DNA from: Symbiodinium natans
Lineage: Eukaryota; Sar; Dinophyceae; Suessiales; Symbiodiniaceae
Reading direction: 5' to 3'
Assembly (NCBI GenBank): GCA_905221605.1
Contig: CAJNDS010000163.1
Coordinates: forward strand, 1-64,000
Length of the DNA: 64,000 bases
Shown here: in pieces, positions 30,108 through 37,934 of the stretch
Position numbering within the stretch: position 1 is the first letter of the stretch
How the letters are laid out: every line of letters begins with the position of its first letter
Program-made: the position numbers and the translations under genes
The notes under the pieces: model-generated
What the model was told of the DNA's origin: nothing
Databases searched by the model: none
Seen by the model: the letters and a program-made list of their open reading frames with translations, nothing else

Positions 30108-31009
30108 ACACCATAGCGCCCCGCGAACAGCGCGAACAGCGCGAACACCGCGAACACCGCGAACACCGCGAACAGCCGGAACACCGCGAACACCACGAAC
30201 AGCACCATAGCGCCCCGCGAACAGCGCGAACAGCGCGAACAGCGCGAACAGCGCGAACAGCGCGAACAGCGTGAACAGCGTGAACAGCGGGAACACCGCG
30301 AACACCACAAACAGCACCATAGCGCCCCGCGAACAGCGCGAACAGCGCGAACAGCGCGAACAGCGCGAACAGCGCGAACAGCGCGAACAGCGTGAACAGC
30401 GTGAACAACGCGAACAGCGCGAACAGCGCGAACAGTGCGAACAGCGCGAACAGCGCGAACAGCGTGAACAGCGTGAACAGCGCGAACAGCGCGAACAGCG
30501 CGAACAGCGCGAACACCGCGAACACCGCGAACACCGCGAACAGCGGGAACACCGCGAACACCACGAACAGCACCATAGCGCCCTGCGAACAGCGCGAACA
30601 GCGCGAACAGCGCGAACAGCGCGAACAGCGCGAACAGCGCGAACAGCGCGAACAGCGTGAACAGCGTGAACAGCGCGAACAGCGCGAACAGCGCGAACAG
30701 CGCGAACACCGCGAACACCGCGAACACCGCCAACAGCGGGAACACCGCGAACACCACGAACAGCACCATAGCGCCCCGCGAACAGCGCGAACAGCGCAGC
30801 GCGAACAGCGCGAACAGCGCGAACAGCGTGAACAGCGTGAACAGCGCGAACAGCGCGAACAGCGCGAACAGCGCGAACAGCGCGAACAGCGCGAACAGCG
30901 TGAACAGCGTGAACAGCGTGAACAGCGCGAACAGCGCGAACAGCGTGAACAGCGCGAACACCGCGAACAGCGCGAACAGGGCAACGGAGCGTTCATAAGT
31001 CCCCACTCC
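30099..31009 (+). mobile_element. TIR-flanked minisatellite insertion inside the LINE main ORF
   Basis: The insert is built almost wholly from the 9-bp unit GCGAACAGC and its variant GCGAACACC, with a higher-order unit marked by CACCATAGCGCCC (about 30109, 30203, 30314, 30571 and 30764). CCCACTCC stands on both sides (30091-30098 and 31002-31009). Just inside lie ACTCATGAAC (30100-30109) and, inverted, ACTTATGAAC (complement of 30991-31000). An 8-bp duplication with short inverted repeats is what a cut-and-paste (hAT-like) or introner-like non-autonomous element leaves. The in-silico excised junction keeps the LINE frame. Confidence 0.75.
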
Positions 31010-33097
31010 ACCAGACTGGCGCTAGGTTCAGCGGACGTGGTCTTTGATATGGGCGAGTTTAATGTCCAAGACCCGGTTATCCGCATCGTTCTGGAACATT
31101 GGGACAGCCTAAGCCGGTGCGTTGCTATCAATGGCCCGTGCGCGCCACGCTTTCAACAAGCATGGGGGGTAACGTGGAAAAGACTTGCGAGAGCGGCTCA
31201 CCCCTGGAGACTAGCAGCTGGCCCGATTGCAGCTATGGTGTGCTATCTTCGCGACATGGGTTTTGAAGCTCCCACCATGGAAGTCTGGTCGAGGCCAGAC
31301 CTCACCATTAGACTCGAGTGGGGAAACGCCATTACGGCACGGCAGGTGAAGGAGCAGCTGCGTGGAGCCATGCTGCGCGATCGTTGGGGGCGAATTGCAA
31401 GCCAGCACGGCGGCGGAGGAGCCGAGCATGGTTTAGATTGGTCGACCCACAGGAGCCTGCTAAGAAAGGCCAAAGGGAACACTCTAAAGGTAACAGGGCT
31501 ACGTATGGTCTGGCAAGGCGCTGTAGCCTTCAATGGACATGGCGGGCACGCGGTGTGCACGAGGTGCGGTGGGGCCAACTCCTTCGTGCATGCGCTCCAC
31601 ACTTGCCCTGCGTGGGCAGCGCACGACATTGGCCCCGACCCTGAGTGGAGGAGCAGGGTGGATGCACCAGAATGTTTCTGGCTGAGAGGGCTAGTCCCAG
31701 CCCCGCTTACCAAGCACCCTGACCACCCTCCCTTGGTCCTTGAAACCCTTGTTGAGGGAAACCTTGAAGAAGCGGCACAGAGTTGCCAACCTGTCTGGTT
31801 TGGTACAGACGGATCAGGAGGACCACAGGCCTCCGATCCCAGGCTCAGAATGGCAACCTGGAGCTTAGTTGCCATACAGCGCAAGGACGGCCATCTGCCG
31901 GCATGCTGCTGGCAAGGCCCGGAGCCGGATCCAGCCTACAAGATTGTGGGGTATGCGGTGGGAGCCCTTCAGGTAGGTTTCACGGTCAATGACGCCGAGT
32001 CAAAGGCACTTGACTTCCTGTTGGGCCTGTCCAACCAAAACAATTTTGTTGCCTGTGATAGCAAAATTGCGCTCACCAGACTTAAAAACCCCAACGCCCA
32101 TTTCCTCTGGCCTGGTATATGGACCGCAGGTCAGGATGACCGTAATAGATTAAAACCGGTCTGGACAAAAGGGCACTTAACCAAAGAGGAGCACGCAGCC
32201 AGGCATGGCGCAGGCTCCCTATGGGCCTGGGAAGCCAACAGACATGCAGACTGGCTGTGCGGTCAGAAGGCCAAAGAGATTCTGTCACAAGAGCATGTGG
32301 CAAAAGTCAAGCTAATTGACAGCACTGCACGAGAGATCTCCACTTTCTTAGGAAAGCGAGCTGAGTTCCTCCTCGCCAACTGCCCGCTGCCCTCAGCTAA
32401 TGAAGTCAAATTTGAGAGAAAGGCTAAGGCCAAGGCCGCGCCTCCCCCCAAAAAAGGACCCAATAAAAAACAGCTTCTTTTGCATGCAGTCAAGGAGGCG
32501 AGTCCTCAGACCATGCACAATTGGAAGATCTCTAGCGGAGAAAGCACCAACAACCTGTGCATTAAGTGTGAAGGGTGCGGGCTTTACGTGCAACAAGTCG
32601 ATCCGCATGAGGTGGTTGTGCACGTTCTTCAGTTCCCGTGCCAGAGTCTGCCTGTGCCCACCTCGACTCCGTGGGGCTTTCATGTGTCTCACCACATGAT
32701 CAACCTTGGAGAGTCAGTGGTATGCAAAAAGTGTGGCGCTTTCCAAGCTGTCAGAATCCTAAAGGCCAAACCGGGATGTCAAGGAAGGTGCAGCCAGGTC
32801 TGCAAGAAGCCTAACAGCAAATTCCAGGAAGCCCAAAAAAGAAGCCTAGACCCCAAGGCAGGCGTGAAAGCCTTCTTTGGCTTGAGGCAGAGTTGCTCGC
32901 CCCATCCCGCAGCCGTTGTGCCTTCAAACACCAACGTAAGTGAAGCAGTGGCAAGTAGCAGTACAGGAGAGTCTCTCCCTCAGATTCCTCCTTTGCCTCC
33001 TCAGACCGCACCTGCTTTTCCCAAGCCTAAAGCAAAAATTAAAGCCAAAGCAAAAAAGGATGGCCTGACACAAACCGCTCTCTCTTTTAGGAAGTGA
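31010..33097 (+). CDS. LINE RNase H and zinc-finger region (3' part of the main ORF)
   Basis: The frame continues out of the minisatellite. RNase H residues are visible: GTDGSG (Asp at 31808), DAESKAL (Glu at 31997), ACDSKIA (Asp at 32057), KGHLT and NRHADW (Asp at 32249). This domain removes the RNA strand of the RNA-DNA hybrid. Further on are CIKCEGCG and CKKCG with later Cys/His residues, a zinc-finger region that may bind nucleic acid, then a Lys/Ala/Pro-rich tail. The stop at 33095-33097 is followed after three bases by the ATG of the kinase-like ORF, which suggests stop-restart translation. A broken copy lies at 34822-36265. Confidence 0.85.
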   Translation, partial: TRLALGSADVVFDMGEFNVQDPVIRIVLEHWDSLSRCVAINGPCAPRFQQAWGVTWKRLARAAHPWRLAAGPIAAMVCYLRDMGFEAPTMEVWSRPDLTIRLEWGNAITARQVKEQLRGAMLRDRWGRIASQHGGGGAEHGLDWSTHRSLLRKAKGNTLKVTGLRMVWQGAVAFNGHGGHAVCTRCGGANSFVHALHTCPAWAAHDIGPDPEWRSRVDAPECFWLRGLVPAPLTKHPDHPPLVLETLVEGNLEEAAQSCQPVWFGTDGSGGPQASDPRLRMATWSLVAIQRKDGHLPACCWQGPEPDPAYKIVGYAVGALQVGFTVNDAESKALDFLLGLSNQNNFVACDSKIALTRLKNPNAHFLWPGIWTAGQDDRNRLKPVWTKGHLTKEEHAARHGAGSLWAWEANRHADWLCGQKAKEILSQEHVAKVKLIDSTAREISTFLGKRAEFLLANCPLPSANEVKFERKAKAKAAPPPKKGPNKKQLLLHAVKEASPQTMHNWKISSGESTNNLCIKCEGCGLYVQQVDPHEVVVHVLQFPCQSLPVPTSTPWGFHVSHHMINLGESVVCKKCGAFQAVRILKAKPGCQGRCSQVCKKPNSKFQEAQKRSLDPKAGVKAFFGLRQSCSPHPAAVVPSNTNVSEAVASSSTGESLPQIPPLPPQTAPAFPKPKAKIKAKAKKDGLTQTALSFRK

Positions 33098-33100
33098 GCT

Positions 33101-34531
33101 ATGGGAAAAGGATGGAAGAAAGGACACGGCAAATCCAAAGGCCTCAAAGGCAAGCAATCCAGATTGCCACAAGAAGAGCTGGATGCAGCATGGGAGGTGA
33201 ACATGGAAAGAAGCGCGCGAGATCTCCCTACAAAAAGCCCCGGCTCGATCTCCAGGAGTAAAGCAAGGAGCCACGCTAGGCATCTTGCCTTAGCGGAAAG
33301 CGATGCGCGTTTTCGGGCAAACTCAACACCTCGCCCTACACCACCTGCTCCTCCGCCAAGCAGGCGAGGACAGGAGGAAGACGTGCCCGAAGATCCTTCG
33401 GATGAAACCCAGGAGTGGCGCTCCGATCAGCTTTCCCCCTGGGAACGAAGGGTCAAGTTAAGAAGCTCCTCTGCTTCAAGCGGGCACAGAAGGGAAGAGG
33501 TTCTCTCCCGAAATGAGGCTCCTCTGCTAAGCTCCTCCTCATTGAACCCTGGGCACCCTGACGCCCACGCGGAGGTTGAGGATCTCACCTCTCTTCTTGA
33601 CCCCGCAAGCTTTCCCGAGAGCTCAGGGCGGCCCCAGGACAACGAAGCATCCGAGGCAAACCCTCAGACAGTTAGGGCGACTAGTTCAGGAAGAAGCGCC
33701 GCAGTGGCAGCAGATGCGCGTCAGAGGGCAGACCCACAGGAAGCCGCGTTCCACTTTCAAGGCCAGTGGAAGGCACACCGCGGCAAGCCAAAGGAACCTC
33801 TGCATTATCTTCCTGTCAACCTGGTCATGATCCATGACGTCACCCACAGCCTCCAGGTTAGGGACACCATGGATCTGACTATGCTCATGTTCGGCCGTAC
33901 GCGAGTAGCCTATGTAGCCGAATCGGCTCCCCTGGTGTGGAAATTTTCGGATGAAAGCCAAGCCGAAGAAGAGCGTATCAGTAATATCTTTCCCCGGTTA
34001 ACGGCGAAGGTCTACTGGTATGGGCTTGTGCGCGTCCGCCTGCTGTGGCAGGGTGGAGAGCAGGTGTTTCCATTTTACATGTCGCTGCAGGAGCGATGTG
34101 TTCCAGGGGTTGAGGTTCTCACCCGATTCGGCGCTGGAAGCCAGAGTTGCTTCCAGTTCTTGTGCTACATGGCCATCATTTTGGCCTTTCTTCGAGCTGA
34201 AGGGTGGACCCTCCGCGATTTGGGGCCGCTAAATGTAGCCGTGAGTCGTACCACGGCAAATTCCCCCTATCCGAGGCTCATCTTCTTCGACACGAACGAA
34301 TGGACATGGGAAGGCAAAGAAGCCAAACACAGCTGGACAGGCTTTTGGGCGCTTGTGGCGGATTTCAGCCCTTCACGCCAAGGCTGGCTTCGTGACAAGC
34401 TCAGACACGTTGGCGTTTACCCTAGGTGGTGCGCGGAAACGCTGTTAATGGAGTGTCAGCCCTTCTGGAGCCATCTCAGCGAACAGGGCATTATCGACTC
34501 GGGAGGGCCCCGTTTCAGTGATCTGCGATGA
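33101..34531 (+). CDS. Kinase-like protein encoded by the LINE's last ORF
   Basis: This encodes 476 residues from an ATG four bases after the preceding stop. Residues 1-230 are basic, Ser/Pro-rich and low in complexity. The C-terminal part reads like a small protein-kinase fold: a beta-strand pair then LVWKF (Lys281, VAIK-like), an acidic helix AEEERI (alpha-C Glu), a hydrophobic helix FQFLCYMAIILAFLRAEGW, then LRDLGPLNVAV, matching HRDLKPxNxxx with Asp373 and Asn378, and LIFFDTN (Asp397) in the DFG position. The usual glycine loop is weak and the C-lobe is short. Activity is unproven. No LINE that I know of carries a kinase domain. The copy at 36269-37677 is broken but keeps the same motifs. 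Confidence 0.65.
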   Translation: MGKGWKKGHGKSKGLKGKQSRLPQEELDAAWEVNMERSARDLPTKSPGSISRSKARSHARHLALAESDARFRANSTPRPTPPAPPPSRRGQEEDVPEDPSDETQEWRSDQLSPWERRVKLRSSSASSGHRREEVLSRNEAPLLSSSSLNPGHPDAHAEVEDLTSLLDPASFPESSGRPQDNEASEANPQTVRATSSGRSAAVAADARQRADPQEAAFHFQGQWKAHRGKPKEPLHYLPVNLVMIHDVTHSLQVRDTMDLTMLMFGRTRVAYVAESAPLVWKFSDESQAEEERISNIFPRLTAKVYWYGLVRVRLLWQGGEQVFPFYMSLQERCVPGVEVLTRFGAGSQSCFQFLCYMAIILAFLRAEGWTLRDLGPLNVAVSRTTANSPYPRLIFFDTNEWTWEGKEAKHSWTGFWALVADFSPSRQGWLRDKLRHVGVYPRWCAETLLMECQPFWSHLSEQGIIDSGGPRFSDLR

Positions 34532-34721
34532 GCCAGAAGGTGAGTTTCTCCCTGAGCTGCGGCGAGAATCTTGTCAAGTCTGTAAAGACTCTGAGGGATG
34601 GTGAGGTTCTCCCTGCCCGTAGCTCTTCCCGTAGCATCTCGGATGCCTTCATAAGCTCGGCCGTGTTTAGCAGGCCAAGGCATTCCCGAGAGTAGTTGTT
34701 CTCACGTTTCACCTTAACTTC

Positions 34722-34737
34722 CGGGACTTTGGTCCCG
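34722..34737 (+). other. LINE 3' hairpin (covarying with 25077-25092)
   Basis: CGGGAC-TTTG-GTCCCG, six pairs. It differs from the 2.5-kb element hairpin by a compensated A-T to G-C change. Another LINE copy at 37869-37884 has CGGGGC-TTTG-GTCCCG with one G-T pair. Confidence 0.65.
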
Positions 34738-34821
34738 AAGAGCCTAATTGGCTAGCGACTCAGCCCGCTTTCGAGTGATATATGTGACGATATTGGCCCC
34801 GACCCTGAGTGGAGGAGTAGG

Positions 34822-36265
34822 GTGGATGCACCAGAATGCTTCTGGTTGAGAGGGCTAGTCCCAGCCCCGCTTACCAAGCACCCTGACCACCCTCCCTCTC
34901 TCCTCGAAACCCGGGTTGAAGGAAACCTCGAAGAAGCGGCACAGAGCTGCCAATCAGTCTGGTTTGGTACGGACGGATCAGGAGGACCACAGGCCTCCGA
35001 TCCCAGGCTCAGAATGGCAACCTGGAGCTTAGTTGCCATACAGCGCAAGGATGGCCATCTGCCGGCATGCTGCTGGCAAGGCCCGGAGCCGGATCCGGCC
35101 TACAAGATTGTAGGGTATGCGGTGGGGGTCCTTCAGGTAGGTTTCACGGTAAATGACGCTGAGTCAAAGGCACTTGATTTCCTTTTGGGCTTGTCCAACC
35201 AAAACAATTTTGTTGCCTGCGATAGCAAAATTGCGCTCACTAGACTTAAAAACCCCAACGCCCATTTCCTTTGGCCAAGTATTTGGACCGCAGGTCAGGA
35301 TGACCGAAATAGATTGAAACCGGTCTGGACAAAAGGGCACTTAACCAAAGAGGAGCACGCAGCCAGGCAGGCATGGCACCGGCTCCTCATGGGCCTGGGA
35401 AGCCAACAGACATGCAGACTGGCTGTGCGGTCAAAAGGCCAATGAGATTTTGTCACAAGTGCATGTGGCAAACGTCAGGCAAATTGACAGCACTGCACGA
35501 GAGATCTCCACTTTCTTAGGAAAGCGAGCTGAGTTCCTCCTCGCAAACTGCCCGCTGCCCTCAGCAAATGAGGTCAAATTTGAGAGGAAGGCTAAGGCCA
35601 AGGCCGCGCTTCCCTCCAAAAAAGGACCCAACAAAAAACAGCTTCTTTTGCATGCAGTCAAGGAGGCCAATCCTCAGACCATGCACAATTGGAAAATCTC
35701 TAGCGGAGAAAGCACCAACAACCTGTGCATCAAGTGCGAAGGGTGCGGGCTTTACGTGCAACAAGTCGATCCGCATGAGGTGGTTGTGCACGTTCTTCAG
35801 TTCCCGTGCCAGAGTCTGCCTGTGCCCACCTCGACTCCGTGGGGCTTTCACGTGTCTCACCACATGATCAACCTTGGAGAGTCAGTGGTATGCAAAAAGT
35901 GTGGAGTTTTCCAAGCTGTCAGAATCCTAAAGGCCAAACCGGGATGTCAAGGCAGGTGCAGTCAGGTCTGCAAGAAGCCTAACAGCAAATTCCAAGAAGC
36001 CCAAAAAAGAAGCCTAGACCCCAAGGCTGGCGTGAAAGCCTTCTTCGGCTTGAGGCAGAGTTGCTCGCCCCATCCCGCAGCCGTTGTGCCTTCAAACACC
36101 AGTGCATGTGAAGCAGTGGCAAGTAGCAGCACAGGAGAGTCTCTCCCTCAGATTCCTCCTTTGCCTCCCCAGACCACACCCGCTTTTCCCAAGTCAAAAG
36201 CCAAAATTAAAGCCAAAGCAAAAAAGGATGGCCTGACACAAACCGCTCTCTCTTTTAGGAAGTGA
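34822..36265 (+). pseudogene. RNase H/zinc-finger ORF, broken copy
   Basis: It matches 31658-33097 closely but carries a small insertion around 35368 (CAGGCAGGCATGG against CAGGCATGG) that shifts the frame. The reading therefore splits into 34822-35445 and 35450-36265. The RNase H Asp and Glu motifs are retained in the first part and the zinc fingers in the second. Confidence 0.85.
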
Positions 36266-36268
36266 GCT

Positions 36269-37677
36269 ATGGGAAAAGGATGGAATAAAGGACACGGCAA
36301 ATCCAAAGGCCTCAAAGGCAAGCAATCAAGATTGCCACAAGAAGAGTTGGATGCAGCAAGGGAGGTGAACATGGAAAGAAGCGCGCGAGATCTCCCTACA
36401 AAAAGCCCTGGTTCGATTTCCAGGAGTAAAGCAAGGAGCCATGCTAGGCATCTTTCCTTAGCGGAAAGCGATGCGCGTTTCCGGGCGAACTCAACACCAC
36501 GCCCTACACCACCTGCTCCTCCGCCAAGCAGGCGAGCCCAGGCGGAAGACGTGGCCGAAGCTCCTTCGGATGCAACCCAGGAGTGGCGCTCCGATCAGCT
36601 TTCCCCCTGGGAACGAAGGGTCAAGTTAAGAAGCTCCTCAGATTCAAGCGGGCACAGAAGGGAAGAGTTTCTCTCCCGAAACGCGGCTCCTCTGCCAAAC
36701 TCCTCCTCATCGAACCCCGGGCGCCCTGATGCCCTCCCGAGAGCTCAGGGTGGCCCCTGGACAACAAAGCATCCAATGAAGGATCAATAGTCCTCCGTGA
36801 AGCAAACCCTCAGACAGATAGAGCGGCTAGTTCTGGAAGAAACGACGCAGTGGCAGTAGGCGAGCGTCGGAGGGCAGACCCACAGGAAGTCGCGTTCCAC
36901 TTTCAAGGCCAGTGGAAGGCACACCGCGGCAAGCCAAAGGAACCTCTGCACTATCTTCCTGTCAACCTAGTCATGATCCATGACATCACCCACAGCCTCC
37001 ATGTCCGGGACACCATGGATCTGACTATGCTCATGTTCGGCCGTACGCGAGTAGCCTATGTAGCCGAATCGGCTCCCCTGGTGTGGAAATTTTCGGATGA
37101 AAGCCAAGCCGAGGAGGAGCGCATCAGTAATATCTTTCCCCGGTTAACGGCGAAGGTCTACTGGTATGGGCTTGTGCGAATCCGCCTGCTGTGGAAGGGC
37201 GGAGAGCAGGTGTTTCCATTTTACATGTCGCTGCAGGAGCGGTGTGTTCCAGGGGTTGAGGTTCTCACCCGTTTCGGCGCTGGAAGCCAGAGTTGCTTCC
37301 AGTTCTTGTGCTACATGGCCATCATTTTGGCCTATCTTCGAGCTGCAGGGTGGACCCTCCGCGATTTGGGACCACTAAATGTAGCTGTGAGTCGTACCAC
37401 GGCGAATTCCCCCCATCCGAGGCTCATTTTCTTCGACACGAATGAATGGACATGGGAGGGAAAGGAAGCCAAACACAGCTGGACAGGCTTTTGGTCGCTT
37501 GTGGCGGATGTCAGCCCTTCACGCCAAGGCTGGCTGCGCGACAAGCTCAGACACGTTCGCGCGTACCCAAGGTGGTGCGCGGAAACACTGTTAATGGAGT
37601 GTCAGGCCTTCTGGAGCCATCTCAGCGAACAGGGCATTATCGACTCGGGAGGGCCCTGTTTCAGTGATCTGCGATGA
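36269..37677 (+). pseudogene. Kinase-like ORF, broken copy
   Basis: The start, ATG after TGAGCT, is as in the first copy. Around 36735-36800 about 50 bases present in copy 1 are missing and a short unrelated stretch with a stop is present. The reading splits into 36269-36790 and 36850-37677. The kinase-like motifs (VWKF, LRDLGPLNV, FFDTN) are intact in the second part. Confidence 0.85.
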
Positions 37678-37934
37678 GCCAGAAGGTGAGTTTCTCCCTG
37701 TGCTGCGGCGAGAATCTTGTCAAGTCTGTAAAGACTCTGAGGGATGGTGAGGTTCTCCCTGCCCGTAGCTCTTTCCGTAACATCTCGGATGCCTTCACAA
37801 GCACGGCCGTGTTTAGCAGGCCAAGGCATTCCCGAGAGTAGTTGTTCTCACTGTTTCACCTTAACTTCCGGGGCTTTGGTCCCGAAGAGCCTAATTGGCT
37901 AGCGACGTTGCCCGCTTTCGAGTGATATATGTGA

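Larger units (their letters stand above)
25144..34775 (+). mobile_element. Near full-length LINE with kinase-like last ORF
   Basis: The element carries the spliced-leader-like start TGGCTCAAG (25147-25155), the shared head, a small ORF (25260-25598), a zinc-ribbon/coiled-coil ORF (25653-26615), an endonuclease-RT-RNase H ORF (26883-33097, split by a minisatellite insert), a kinase-like ORF (33101-34531) and a structured 3' tail of about 245 bp. Endonuclease upstream of RT and RNase H downstream recall the I/R1 group of LINEs. It is flanked by TGATATATGTGA at 25132 and 34776. Confidence 0.85.
34788..37922 (+). mobile_element. 5'-truncated second copy of the LINE
   Basis: It starts inside the sequence equivalent to about 31624 of the first LINE and runs to the same 3' end, between target copies at 34776 and 37923. 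Truncation at the 5' end is typical of incomplete LINE reverse transcription. It has no head and no spliced-leader relic, as expected for a truncated copy. Confidence 0.88.

Noticed and set aside
29954-31131. Minus-strand ORFs of about 350 codons made of LFA/RCS repeats
   Set aside because: They are readings of the 9-bp minisatellite, in which every frame lacks stops. They have no other content and run antisense to the LINE.
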